From Ruminococcus sp. (GTDB lineage: Bacteria > Bacillota > Clostridia > Oscillospirales > Ruminococcaceae): DNA of 64,000 bases. Below are positions 19,503 through 28,415 of the stretch, in pieces. A model generated the notes under the pieces. That model was not told where the DNA came from and did no database searches. It was given only the letters and a program-made list of their open reading frames with translations. The stretch lies in assembly GCA_015066745.1 (NCBI GenBank), contig SVNW01000011.1, forward strand, positions 1 through 64,000. The letters run 5' to 3'. Positions within the stretch are counted from its first letter, which is position 1, and every line of letters starts with the position of its first letter. The translations under genes and the position numbers were made by a program.

Positions 19503-20531
19503 TTAGATTCCTTTATTTGTATTTTCGGTGAGTGTAATGGCAAGATCTCTTGTAAATTCGGAAACGTCATACTGGGATTCAGGCTTCTTTTTAAAATTTT
19601 TACTTTCCTGCTGAGCCTGTTCAAGTGTGGTAATTCCTTTTTTACGCCAGTTTTCAAGTATTCCGTTTACATAATTTACAGTAAGTTTTTTTCCTGTGTC
19701 TATCATTTTTTCGCAGGCAAAGTTGATAAGGTCGGTGCTGTAGCCTTTCATACGCCACTGGTCAAAAAATTTCTTCTGATTTTCAGTAGGTTCTCTTGTG
19801 AGTCCGAATGATTTGTACACTTCACGATTGAAAGTATTTACTTTTGAAATGCGTTCGATTTCATTCTGTGCTTTTTCAAGAGTGTTGATATCATTTTTAT
19901 ACCAGTCTATTGCTATGGTGTCTATATAGGCGATATTTGCTTTCTGAATTGATGAACAGTATGTGAGAAGCATAAGTATTACATCAATATTGAGCCCTAA
20001 GTATTCGTGTTGCCATATAAGTGAACGTGTCATGGTATTGTTTATCATTCCGCCAAGGCAATTTTGTGCTACTTCAAGAAGATTTTTTATATCTCTTGAT
20101 TCATTCTTCATTTTTTCTATTTCTGACGGCAGTATGTTAAAAGTTGAGCTAGAAAGTTTTACAGGGGCTTGTTTTGGTGGTGTTTTTTGTGCTTCTCCTG
20201 TTTTTTCTTTTATTTCCTGTTTTTCTGTTTTTTCGGTAACAGGAGCAGGTGGCTGAACTTGTATGTCTGATTTGCTTTCTTTCTTTTCGTGAGTAAGAGT
20301 GCCGAGGATACCGACTTCCTGCCAGAAGTTAAAAGCATCTTTTACATCATCTTCGTTTATATTTATAGCGGTGCATATTTCAGAGATGTTGATTTGCTTT
20401 CCGTTGTTTCTGAGTATGTAGAGCAGTACTTTTACTGCATTTCCCGATGCAAGTTTTATATAGTTGTCAACAACGGCATTTGGTACGGCAAATATAGACC
20501 CCCACGGGCCTGCATTTAAGAAGTAATCCAT
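19503..20531 (-). CDS. DnaD/DnaB domain replication initiation protein
   Basis: The 342-residue protein starts with a winged-helix-like region containing GPWGSIFAVPNAVVDNYI, typical of DnaD-type primosome proteins. It then has a low-complexity Lys/Glu/Pro linker (about residues 90-130) and two DnaD-like C-terminal modules. The second ends with the conserved YVNGILENWRKKGI motif (YxxxIxxxW). In Firmicutes DnaD and DnaB recruit the helicase-loader complex to DnaA or PriA. The gene is directly followed by the DnaC/DnaI-like ATPase, which supports this role. GGAG with 8-base spacing favours the ATG at 20531 over the one six bases upstream. Confidence 0.85.
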   Translation of the reverse strand: MDYFLNAGPWGSIFAVPNAVVDNYIKLASGNAVKVLLYILRNNGKQINISEICTAININEDDVKDAFNFWQEVGILGTLTHEKKESKSDIQVQPPAPVTEKTEKQEIKEKTGEAQKTPPKQAPVKLSSSTFNILPSEIEKMKNESRDIKNLLEVAQNCLGGMINNTMTRSLIWQHEYLGLNIDVILMLLTYCSSIQKANIAYIDTIAIDWYKNDINTLEKAQNEIERISKVNTFNREVYKSFGLTREPTENQKKFFDQWRMKGYSTDLINFACEKMIDTGKKLTVNYVNGILENWRKKGITTLEQAQQESKNFKKKPESQYDVSEFTRDLAITLTENTNKGI

Positions 20532-20662
20532 ATTCATTTCTCCAAAAAAATAAAGTCATTTTAAAAAATCCATAAAATAAGAATAACATATTTTTCAGCT
20601 AAAAACAAGGGGAGTGATGTGGTGTAAAACAGGTAAAAAATATGGAGTGAATTTTCAGATGA

Positions 20663-20691
20663 TTGACAATAAAATAACCTAATGGTATAAT
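20663..20691 (+). promoter_or_regulatory. Full-consensus promoter of the accessory gene pair
   Basis: TTGACA (20663-20668), 17-base spacer, TATAAT (20686-20691): a perfect sigma-A consensus, about 70 bases upstream of the ATG at 20762. The remaining bases between 20532 and 20662 show no other feature. Confidence 0.8.
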
Positions 20692-20761
20692 GTATTGGTT
20701 ATCGAATTTTAATAATATTTTGGATACGATGATAATAATAATCACAAGGAGATTAAAAGTA

Positions 20762-21050
20762 ATGATCAAAAGGAATGTAACTTCTAAGATTACTGCTACA
20801 ATAACAAGCACAGCTATGTTGCTATCATATTGTAACTTGTCAGCTTAGAATTGTTGCTGAAAACGAATTTAAAGCTACAACAGATAGTTACTCTTGGCTT
20901 TATGATCTCATAACAGACATTAAGGATTCTTCTGATGATGCTTGCCAAGGAACTATAAATATAGTTAATATAGTTAAAGGCATCGCAAATAGATACGGAA
21001 AAATACTTATTTGCGAGCCGTATTATGATGGAGCAAAGGTTAATGTATGA
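20762..21050 (+). pseudogene. Frameshifted gene for a small secreted protein
   Basis: An ATG at 20762 with AAGGAG upstream opens a 28-residue signal-peptide-like ORF (MIKRNVTSK... ...LLSYCNLSA) that ends at TAG 20846-20848. One base on, another frame stays open for 67 codons (RIVAENEFKATTD...GAKVNV) and ends with a TGA overlapping the next ATG as ATGA. Removing a single T in the CTT at 20844-20846 joins the two into a 95-residue secreted protein. The perfect promoter, ribosome site and coupling to the next gene argue that this was or is a real gene. It may be a true mutation, a sequencing error, or programmed frameshifting. No family recognised. Confidence 0.6.
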
Positions 21051-21535
21051 TGTTACAAAAGCAACTTAAACATTATAAAACTAAAAATGAAAGTTCTCTT
21101 TCGAGAATCTGGGTTGATATTGGCATACTAATAATCATTTTTTTTGTGGAAGTGGGTGTTGATGTCAAACGAAAGGTGAATATAACTAATGAATTACCAA
21201 AACTTATATCAATAAATCCATTTTCCGCTTTGATTCTTTTTATTCTGTTCCATATCATATTTTTAATTATAAAATCTGTTATTTATAACAAGAGGAAACA
21301 AAATATAATGGAACATGGTAATGTAATTGAAGGCGTAATAACAGGCACAATAAACATTAAGGTTTTAAGTCGAACTCCCGGAGCTACATATAATTATAAG
21401 TATCACGTTCAGCTAAGTGATGGAAGAACAGTTAATACCGAAGTTTATTACGAAGACTTTGTTAAGAATGATAGTATAAGTAGCTGTACAGTTTATGAAT
21501 ATAATAGCCATTATTATTTCACGGATTTCAGATAA
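21047..21535 (+). CDS. Hypothetical two-pass membrane protein
   Basis: The 162-residue protein is not recognised with certainty. It has hydrophobic segments at about residues 22-36 and 58-78, then a soluble C-terminal part of about 75 residues with alternating beta-type pattern. This contains VIEGVITGTI and YHVQLSDGRTV and is reminiscent of DUF3592-like domains. Its ATG overlaps the stop of the broken secreted-protein gene (ATGA), so translation is probably coupled. The first two codons are both ATG and the exact start is ambiguous. Composition is more AT-rich than the housekeeping neighbours, and the pair may be a recent insertion between the replication genes and the diguanylate cyclase. 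Confidence 0.55.
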   Translation: MMLQKQLKHYKTKNESSLSRIWVDIGILIIIFFVEVGVDVKRKVNITNELPKLISINPFSALILFILFHIIFLIIKSVIYNKRKQNIMEHGNVIEGVITGTINIKVLSRTPGATYNYKYHVQLSDGRTVNTEVYYEDFVKNDSISSCTVYEYNSHYYFTDFR

Positions 21536-21567
21536 GGGTAGAAAACAAAGCATAAAATAAATCAATC

Positions 21568-21594
21568 CTAATAAATCAAAGTTTGCTTTATTAG
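21568..21594 (+). other. AT-rich hairpin after the accessory pair
   Basis: CTAATAAA / TTTATTAG form an 8-bp stem that can extend through CAA/TTG. No T run follows, so it is a weak terminator candidate at best. A 12-base palindrome ATTCCATGGAAT lies shortly downstream. Confidence 0.3.
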
Positions 21595-21683
21595 TATACC
21601 ACAATAACAAATATTCCATGGAATCGAACATACAATGCACTTTGTGGTTTTTGTATATATCGTATAAAACGAAACATTATATA

Positions 21684-21712
21684 TTGACATAATTATAAAT
21701 AAATGATATAAT
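21684..21712 (+). promoter_or_regulatory. Promoter of the diguanylate cyclase gene
   Basis: TTGACA (21684-21689) and TATAAT (21707-21712) with 17-base spacing. The octamer GATATAAT occurs again at about 21727, and ATCAA/TTGAT form a small inverted repeat just downstream. Confidence 0.75.
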
Positions 21713-21750
21713 CAATATAATAGTTGATATAATTATGATGGGAGGGTTGT

Positions 21751-23679
21751 ATGTTGGAACAAAGAAAGTGTATAGCTGTCATTACAGCAGAGCCGGACGG
21801 AAAATGTCAGCAGATGCTTATAAAAGGGGTTCGTGATAAAGCTTTTGAAGAAAATATGAATGTTGCGGTTTTCTGTACTGCTACTAACAATAGTTGTTTT
21901 GATGAGTATAGCGAGACGGAAGAACAGGTATATTATATACCTGATTTTGATAAATTGTATGGTATTGTATACGCTCCGGATATGATATTATTTGCAGGTA
22001 TAGATAAGATAACAGAACGTTACAGAAATGCAGGTTGTCCTGTGATATGTGTCGATGTTGAAAAAGAAGGCTTTATAAATCTTATCGGAACAGATGACAG
22101 AGTTGTGCGTGAATCTATAAATCATCTGTACTATGAACATGGCTGTCGTGATATAGCTTATATGACAGGAATAAAAGATTATCCTCATGCAGAGATGCGA
22201 CTCCAGAGTTATCGTGACGCAATGCGTGACCTAGGGCTTAATGTCACTGAGGACAGGATTTTTTACGGTGACTTCTGGTATAATAAAGGCGGAGAATTTG
22301 TACAACAGCTACTTGAAAGTCAGAAAGGTCTTCCGCAGGCTATAGCGTGTGCAAGTGACAGAATGGCACATAGTGTATGTGAGGCATTAAAAAGCCTTGG
22401 ATATAGGATTCCGGAAGACGTACTTGTTACAGGGTACTGGGAAAATGATCCGACATTATCATATATTACGGGAATGGGGAAAAATCCGGCAACAGTAGGA
22501 TACAGAGCTGTGGAAATGATATGCGAAATAGCAAGAGGGAAAAAATATAAGAAAGATACATACTATGTAGAGTGTGTTGCGAATAAAAACATATCATACA
22601 GCTGTGGTTGCGTGGACGAAAGTTCAAAAATGATGTTCGGTGCAGTTCTTGATATATTTCAAGAATCCGGTGGATTTTTTTCACCTTATAATAAAATGTC
22701 CGAACATTTATATGAAGTGGACGGATTTAATGATTTATTCTGGAAAGTGGACTGGTATACAAATTTTATAAAGCCTTTTGAATGTATGAATGTATGTTTG
22801 TGTGAAGGCTGGGACAAATCGCAGGATAATTCAAAACTTACTGAAAATATCTATCTTGTTTATGAAAGTGACAGAGTAGATGGTGATGAATACGCAAGAT
22901 CAGTTGACTTTGAGAGAACGTTTCATGTTTCTGAGATGTCGCCTGCACTCTGGAAAGAATCAAAGGAACCTACTGTATTTTATTTTTTTCCTGTTTTCAC
23001 AAAGAAAAGGAGCTATGGATATATAGTTTTATCTTATGGAAACGGCTACATAATAGACGGTCTTGTGCATAAGTTCTGGTTGAGAAATTTTCAGCTTGCT
23101 CTTGAGTCGCAAAGGAGATTTATGGAGATAAAATTTTTGTATTCTGCAATGGAGAAAAATGCAGTTATTGATTCTATGACAGGTCTGTACAACAGAAATG
23201 GTTTTAATATGTATTCTAAAGAATTACTTGATGATGCTGTAGCGGAAAAACGAAAATTTGCGGTTATTATGGCAGATCTTAACTGCCTTAAATATATAAA
23301 TGACGTATTCGGGCATTATGCAGGTGACGATGCTATATGTACAGCAGGCAAGGCGATATCATACTCGACTTGTCCGAAAGCCTTAAAGGAAAGAAACTTC
23401 CGTATGGGCGGTGACGAATATCTGAAGATCATAGTCGGTGATATAAGCAGTGAAGACGTGGAAGAATGTATAAAAGAAGTAAATAAATATCTTGCAAAGA
23501 GAAATAACAGAAGTGATGTAAAATATCCTGTCATAGTAAGTATGGGATATGCCATAGATGACGCTGATAAGATAGAATCTCTCAACGAATTTATAATTAC
23601 AGCCGATGAACGTATGATCAAAAATAAAATTGAAGTCAAGAAAAAAACAGGTTTTGATCATAAGCGTAATGAAAAATAA
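21751..23679 (+). CDS. Cytoplasmic diguanylate cyclase with LacI-type ligand-binding domain
   Basis: The 642-residue protein starts with a LacI/periplasmic-binding-protein-like sensor (about residues 5-285; see GIKDYPHAEMRLQSYRDAM and AIACASDRMAHSVCEAL). It lacks the usual N-terminal helix-turn-helix, signal peptide and membrane helices. A middle domain of about 170 residues may be GAF-like. The C-terminal GGDEF domain (about 475-640) keeps DSMTGLYNRNGF and the active motif RMGGDEY at 551-557, so it probably makes cyclic di-GMP from GTP. No RxxD inhibitory site precedes the motif. The start ATG follows GGGAGGG. The inferred role is coupling an intracellular sugar or related ligand to c-di-GMP output; the ligand is unknown. 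Confidence 0.85.
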   Translation: MLEQRKCIAVITAEPDGKCQQMLIKGVRDKAFEENMNVAVFCTATNNSCFDEYSETEEQVYYIPDFDKLYGIVYAPDMILFAGIDKITERYRNAGCPVICVDVEKEGFINLIGTDDRVVRESINHLYYEHGCRDIAYMTGIKDYPHAEMRLQSYRDAMRDLGLNVTEDRIFYGDFWYNKGGEFVQQLLESQKGLPQAIACASDRMAHSVCEALKSLGYRIPEDVLVTGYWENDPTLSYITGMGKNPATVGYRAVEMICEIARGKKYKKDTYYVECVANKNISYSCGCVDESSKMMFGAVLDIFQESGGFFSPYNKMSEHLYEVDGFNDLFWKVDWYTNFIKPFECMNVCLCEGWDKSQDNSKLTENIYLVYESDRVDGDEYARSVDFERTFHVSEMSPALWKESKEPTVFYFFPVFTKKRSYGYIVLSYGNGYIIDGLVHKFWLRNFQLALESQRRFMEIKFLYSAMEKNAVIDSMTGLYNRNGFNMYSKELLDDAVAEKRKFAVIMADLNCLKYINDVFGHYAGDDAICTAGKAISYSTCPKALKERNFRMGGDEYLKIIVGDISSEDVEECIKEVNKYLAKRNNRSDVKYPVIVSMGYAIDDADKIESLNEFIITADERMIKNKIEVKKKTGFDHKRNEK

Positions 23680-23691
23680 ATATATCAGAAC

Positions 23692-23732
23692 ATACAGTCA
23701 GACGTAAAAAAATCTGGCTGTATTATTTTTTT
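23692..23732 (+). terminator. Terminator of the diguanylate cyclase gene
   Basis: ATACAGTCAGA / TCTGGCTGTAT (11 bp, one G-U pair) with an A-rich loop, followed by TATTTTTTT. Confidence 0.85.
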
Positions 23733-23735
23733 CTA

Positions 23736-23764
23736 TTGTAAATGCAGTGATTTTGTGGTATGAT
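23736..23764 (+). promoter_or_regulatory. miaB promoter
   Basis: TTGTAA (23736-23741), 17 bases, TATGAT (23759-23764). It begins immediately after the upstream terminator. Confidence 0.6.
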
Positions 23765-23812
23765 TGTAATGTTAGTGATTTGAATACTATTGATTTGTCT
23801 GGAGGAATTTTT

Positions 23813-25186
23813 TTGTCATCTTATATAGAAAAAATAAAGTCTTTAAATGAGAAAAGAGAAGCACCGCCACTTGCGCATATTCATAATTACGGGTGTCAGC
23901 TCAATGTAACAGACGGTGAAAAACTCAAAGGTTTATTGTTGAATATGGGATATGGCATTACCGAAATTCCCGAACAGGCCGATCTCGTTATCTTCAATAC
24001 TTGTGCGGTTCGTGAAAATGCCGAGGAACGTGTTTTTGGAAATCTCGGCTTTTTAAAACAATACAAGGAAAAGAATAAGGAAATGATAATATGCGTCTGT
24101 GGCTGTATGACAGAACAGTCGTGTATAGTTGAAAAAATAAAAAGTTCATACAAATATGTTGATATAGTTTTCGGCACAAATGCTTTTGATAAATTTCCTT
24201 CATATGTGTATAATATAATCGAAGGACAAAAGCGTGTCTATGATACCTCAGGACCTGACGAGACGATTCATGAAGGACTTACTCAGGTACGCAGTTGTAA
24301 ATTCAAAGCATCTGTTCCGATAATGTATGGCTGTAACAACTTCTGTACCTATTGTATAGTGCCATACGTAAGAGGACGTGAACGCAGTCGTGCACCCAAA
24401 CTTATACTTGACGAAGTACGCAGTCTTGTAAATGACGGTTGTAAGGAAATAATGCTTTTGGGGCAAAACGTAAATTCATACGGAAATGACCTTGACAAAG
24501 ATATAAATTTCCCATGGCTTTTAAGACAGATAAATGCGATAGAGGGTGACTTTATCATAAGATTTATGTCATCGCACCCTAAAGATGCAAGCAAAGAGCT
24601 TATTGATGCTATTTACGAATGTGAAAAAGTCGGAAAACATCTGCACCTTCCTGTTCAGTCTGGAAATGACGACGTTTTAAATCGCATGAACAGAAAATAT
24701 ACAGCGCAGAAATATCTTGAGATAATTTCTTATGCACGAGAAAAAATGCCTGATTTTTCATTTTCAAGTGATATACTTATCGGATTTCCGAATGAAACCG
24801 AAGAAGAATTTCTTGATACACTTGACATCGTAAAAAAAGTAAGGTACAGCAATATCTACAGTTTTATATATTCAAAAAGAACAGGCACAAAAGCTGCGCT
24901 TATCGATGATAAGATAACATATGAGGAAAAGCAGGGTCGTATGCAGAGACTTCTTGACCTGCAACGTGAGATAACCACAGAAGATTATAAAAAACTGGTG
25001 GGTAAAAAACTCAGAGTACTTGTTGAAGCAAACTCAAAAGGCGGAGAGGGTACGCTTACAGGAAAGAGCAGTGAATTTGTCATAGTAAACTTTGACGGCG
25101 ACAGCTCGCTTATAGGTACTTTTGTGAATGTTGAAGTAACAGGTGCAAGGAACTGGGCAGTTGACGGAAAAATATGTACCACATAA
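23813..25186 (+). CDS. miaB: tRNA-2-methylthio-N6-dimethylallyladenosine synthase
   Basis: MiaB adds a methylthio group to i6A37 of tRNAs reading UNN codons. The 457-residue protein has the N-terminal UPF0004 domain, whose cluster cysteines lie in NYGCQLN, FNTCAVRENAEERV and CGCMTEQ. The radical SAM domain has CNNFCTYCIVPYVRGRERSR near residue 180, and a C-terminal TRAM RNA-binding domain follows. The ORF track starts 66 bases upstream, ahead of the ribosome site. GGAGG followed after 7 bases by TTG at 23813 gives MSSYIEKIKSLNEKRE and is chosen. MiaA, which makes the substrate base, is encoded five genes further on, so the modification pathway is clustered with mismatch repair. Confidence 0.96.
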   Translation: MSSYIEKIKSLNEKREAPPLAHIHNYGCQLNVTDGEKLKGLLLNMGYGITEIPEQADLVIFNTCAVRENAEERVFGNLGFLKQYKEKNKEMIICVCGCMTEQSCIVEKIKSSYKYVDIVFGTNAFDKFPSYVYNIIEGQKRVYDTSGPDETIHEGLTQVRSCKFKASVPIMYGCNNFCTYCIVPYVRGRERSRAPKLILDEVRSLVNDGCKEIMLLGQNVNSYGNDLDKDINFPWLLRQINAIEGDFIIRFMSSHPKDASKELIDAIYECEKVGKHLHLPVQSGNDDVLNRMNRKYTAQKYLEIISYAREKMPDFSFSSDILIGFPNETEEEFLDTLDIVKKVRYSNIYSFIYSKRTGTKAALIDDKITYEEKQGRMQRLLDLQREITTEDYKKLVGKKLRVLVEANSKGGEGTLTGKSSEFVIVNFDGDSSLIGTFVNVEVTGARNWAVDGKICTT

Positions 25187-25190
25187 AAAC

Positions 25191-25219
25191 TTGACAAGAA
25201 AGAAACCTCGTGATATCAT
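25191..25219 (+). promoter_or_regulatory. Promoter of the YlbF-family gene
   Basis: TTGACA (25191-25196), 17 bases, TATCAT (25214-25219), starting just after the miaB stop. Confidence 0.7.
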
Positions 25220-25260
25220 TAAAAGAGTTGAAAATAAAGTAAAACCGGAGGAAATAAAAA

Positions 25261-25665
25261 ATGGATATAATCAAGATGACAAGAGAACTCGGAAAAGCGA
25301 TACAGCAGGATGAAAGATATATCGCATATTTTGCCGCCAAGGATAAGAACGACAAGGATTCAGATCTTCAGAAGCTTATCGGTGAGTTTAATATAAAGCG
25401 TCTGGAACTTAACAACGAAATGACCAAAGACGACAAGGACGCAGAGAAGCTCAAGGAACTTGATGTTACTATAAAGGATATGTACACAAAGATAATGGGA
25501 AATGAAAGCATGATGGCGTTTAACATAGCTAAAAATGATATGGATGCACTTCTTTCAGAAATAAACAACATAATCACTATGTGTGCAAACGGAGAAGATC
25601 CGGATACATGTATGCCGGAACAGTCATGCAGCGGAAGCTGTGCATCATGCAGCGGATGCCATTAA
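25261..25665 (+). CDS. YlbF/YmcA family regulatory protein with cysteine-rich tail
   Basis: The 134-residue protein is mostly helical and fits the YlbF/YmcA family (MTRELGKAIQQDERY at the start, then a long heptad-rich helix). In Bacillus subtilis YlbF, YmcA and YaaT form a complex that carries iron-sulfur clusters and steers RNase Y; this is known of the family, not seen here. Here the last 30 residues hold six cysteines, with CSGSCASCSGC at the very end, so a metal or iron-sulfur site is plausible. The start has CCGGAGG upstream. It has its own promoter and a terminator before mutS, though read-through into mutS is possible. Confidence 0.8.
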   Translation: MDIIKMTRELGKAIQQDERYIAYFAAKDKNDKDSDLQKLIGEFNIKRLELNNEMTKDDKDAEKLKELDVTIKDMYTKIMGNESMMAFNIAKNDMDALLSEINNIITMCANGEDPDTCMPEQSCSGSCASCSGCH

Positions 25666-25686
25666 GATCGAGTTTACAGATTTGGC

Positions 25687-25731
25687 AATGAGTACGGGGA
25701 TTTTTTATCCATGTACTCATTTGTATTTTTA
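25687..25731 (+). terminator. Terminator between the YlbF-family gene and mutS
   Basis: AATGAGTAC / GTACTCATT form the outer stem and GGAT / ATCC an inner one around a T-rich loop. The sequence TTGTATTTTTAT follows. mutS has no obvious promoter of its own after it, so termination may be partial. Confidence 0.7.
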
Positions 25732-25759
25732 TAAAGTATTTAAAGAAAGAATGTGAAAT

Positions 25760-28387
25760 ATGCTATTAAAAGATATTGACAGAGAAAAAATATCGCCAAT
25801 GATGCGTCAGTACTGTGATATTAAGGATAAGTATCCCGATTATATACTTTTTTTCAGACTCGGTGATTTTTACGAGATGTTTTTTGATGACGCAATAACT
25901 GTTTCACGAGCATTGGAACTCACACTTACAGGCAGAGACTGCGGACTTGAAGAAAGAGCACCGATGTGCGGAGTGCCTTTTCACAGCAGTGATGTTTATA
26001 CCAAAAAGCTTATAGAAGCAGGATATAAGGTAGCTATATGCGAACAGCTTACAGATCCTTCAGAATCAAAGGGAATAGTTGTACGTGATGTTGTTCGTAT
26101 AGTAACTCCCGGAACGCTTATAGAGAGCAGTATGCTTGATGATTCGGCAAATAACTACATAGGTTGTGCTTTTTACAGTGATGGTGAGTGTGCTCTGTGT
26201 TTTGCCGACCTTTCGACAGGCGAAGCGGCTGTATCGTTAAAAAGCGGAAAAGAACTTGAAAATGATATAATAAATGATATTTCAAGATATCATCCCTCAG
26301 AGATGATCTTCAATCATGATTTTGCCGGACTTAAATCAGTAAATGAATTTATAAAAGATAAACTTGAATGTGCTTTTTCTGTTCGCAAAGATGAATGTTT
26401 TGAGCCTGATATGAAAGAAGAGATCGTATTTGCACAGTTTTCAGTTTCATCTTTTGAAGAGCTTTATCTTGAAAAAAATGATATACGTGTAAAGAGCGTA
26501 TGCGGACTTTTTGATTATTTTTATGAGACACAACGCTCACTTACAGGCCGTTTTACTAAAATAGATATAGTCGGCGAAAATGCCTATATGGGTATTGATC
26601 TTTCTGCAAGAAGAAATCTTGAACTCTGCGAAACACTAAGAAATAAGGAGAAAAAAGGCTCACTTCTCTGGGTAATGGATAAAACCGAAACTTCGATGGG
26701 AAAAAGACTTCTCAAGTCCTATATAGAACAGCCTCTTCTCAGTCCTGCACGTATCATAGAAAGACTTGATGCAGTTGAGATACTTACCAAAAATTCACTT
26801 ACACTTATGGAACTGCGTGACCTTCTTGATAAAGTGTATGATATAGAAAGACTTATGACAAGGGTAATGTACAAGACTGCTACGCCTCGTGACCTTAAAG
26901 CATTGTCAGCTACATCGCTCATGCTTCCCGATATAAAAAAACAGCTTGAAAATGTGTCTGATTCAAAGCTTCTCAGTTCTCTTAATAAAGATATATTTAC
27001 TCTTGATGAAATAGCAAATCTTATAGAAAACTCAATAGTTGACGAGCCTCCTGTCGCTGTAAAGGACGGCGGAGTAATAAAGGACGGCTTTAATGCTCAG
27101 CTTGATGAGTTAAGAGGGATAATGTCAGGCGGAACGGATATAATAAGCGGAATAGAAGAAAGAGAAAAGGAACGTACAGGAATAAAGGGTCTTAAGATCG
27201 GTTATAACAGAGTTTTCGGCTATTATATCGAAGTTACACGTTCTTATTATAAACTTGTTCCTGATGATTATATAAGAAAGCAGACGCTTACAAACTGCGA
27301 GAGATTTATAACACAGGAACTTAAAAATGTTGAAAATACCATTCTCGGAGCAAAAGATAAGATACTTGTTCTTGAAGCGGATATATTCAATGAAATAAGG
27401 GATTTTGTTGCGTCAAAGCTTGATGAAGTTCAGAAAACTGCGTCAGCTGTAGCCATACTCGATGTAATGTGTTCTTTTGCACAGACAGCTATAGACAACA
27501 GATATACCAAGCCTGATATAGCCATAGACGGAACTATCGAAATAAAAGACGGCAGACACCCTGTTGTTGAACTTATGCTTTGTGATGAAGTGTTTGTTCC
27601 TAATGATACATACATAGATACAAAGTCTAACCGTATGTCTGTTATAACAGGTCCTAATATGTCAGGTAAATCAACATATATGCGACAGGTAGCACTGATA
27701 ACTCTTATGGCTCAGATGGGTTCTTTTGTACCTGCGGCATATGCGAGAGTATCTGTTGTTGATAAAATATTTACCCGAATAGGAGCATCTGATGACCTTA
27801 CTTCAGGCCAGAGTACGTTTATGGTTGAAATGAAGGAAGTCGCAGAAATTTTAAAACATGCAACAAAGCAAAGCCTTGTTATACTTGATGAAGTCGGCAG
27901 AGGTACGTCAACTTTTGACGGAATAAGTATTGCAAGAGCAGTTGCCGAGCATATCTGTACAGGAAAAAATCTTGGCTGTAAGACATTGTTTGCAACACAC
28001 TATCATGAACTTATAGGACTTGAAAATGAGCTTGACGGAGTGAAAAATTATAGTATAGCTGTAAGAAAACATGGCGACAGCATACGTTTCTTAAGAAAAA
28101 TAGTTCCCGGTGGAGTTGATGACAGTTACGGTATAGAAGTTGCAAGGCTTGCAGGAGTACCGTCAAAGGTAATAAACAGAGCAAAGGCATTGCTTTCCGA
28201 ACTTGAGCAGAATACAAAAAAACAGCAGGAAATAATGGAGAAGTACAGCAGTCAGGATCAGCAGATAAGTTTTGACAGTATAAACAGGGAAAATGCACTT
28301 GACAGACTGAAAAAGACGAATATAGCAGAACTTTCAGACAGTGAGTGCCGTGAACTTCTTGAAGATATGTATACGATGCTCAGTTAA
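25760..28387 (+). CDS. mutS: DNA mismatch repair protein MutS
   Basis: MutS recognises mismatches and recruits MutL. The 875-residue protein has the N-terminal mismatch-binding domain with the Phe-x-Glu wedge in FFRLGDFYEMFFDDA (residues about 28-42), clamp and lever domains, and the ATPase with Walker A GPNMSGKSTYMRQ near residue 630. It also has Walker B LVILDEVGRGTSTFDG, the ATHYHEL motif, and a C-terminal dimerisation tail. Length and motifs match MutS1. The ribosome site is a weak AAAGAAAG. mutL begins 28 bases later, so the two are in one operon. Confidence 0.98.
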   Translation: MLLKDIDREKISPMMRQYCDIKDKYPDYILFFRLGDFYEMFFDDAITVSRALELTLTGRDCGLEERAPMCGVPFHSSDVYTKKLIEAGYKVAICEQLTDPSESKGIVVRDVVRIVTPGTLIESSMLDDSANNYIGCAFYSDGECALCFADLSTGEAAVSLKSGKELENDIINDISRYHPSEMIFNHDFAGLKSVNEFIKDKLECAFSVRKDECFEPDMKEEIVFAQFSVSSFEELYLEKNDIRVKSVCGLFDYFYETQRSLTGRFTKIDIVGENAYMGIDLSARRNLELCETLRNKEKKGSLLWVMDKTETSMGKRLLKSYIEQPLLSPARIIERLDAVEILTKNSLTLMELRDLLDKVYDIERLMTRVMYKTATPRDLKALSATSLMLPDIKKQLENVSDSKLLSSLNKDIFTLDEIANLIENSIVDEPPVAVKDGGVIKDGFNAQLDELRGIMSGGTDIISGIEEREKERTGIKGLKIGYNRVFGYYIEVTRSYYKLVPDDYIRKQTLTNCERFITQELKNVENTILGAKDKILVLEADIFNEIRDFVASKLDEVQKTASAVAILDVMCSFAQTAIDNRYTKPDIAIDGTIEIKDGRHPVVELMLCDEVFVPNDTYIDTKSNRMSVITGPNMSGKSTYMRQVALITLMAQMGSFVPAAYARVSVVDKIFTRIGASDDLTSGQSTFMVEMKEVAEILKHATKQSLVILDEVGRGTSTFDGISIARAVAEHICTGKNLGCKTLFATHYHELIGLENELDGVKNYSIAVRKHGDSIRFLRKIVPGGVDDSYGIEVARLAGVPSKVINRAKALLSELEQNTKKQQEIMEKYSSQDQQISFDSINRENALDRLKKTNIAELSDSECRELLEDMYTMLS

Positions 28388-28415
28388 GAAAAGTTAAGAA
28401 AAAGGGAGTGAGTTT

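Noticed and set aside
20600-21750. Mobile element or prophage remnant
   Set aside because: The patch is more AT-rich and holds a broken gene, but no transposase, integrase, terminal repeats or tRNA attachment site can be seen.
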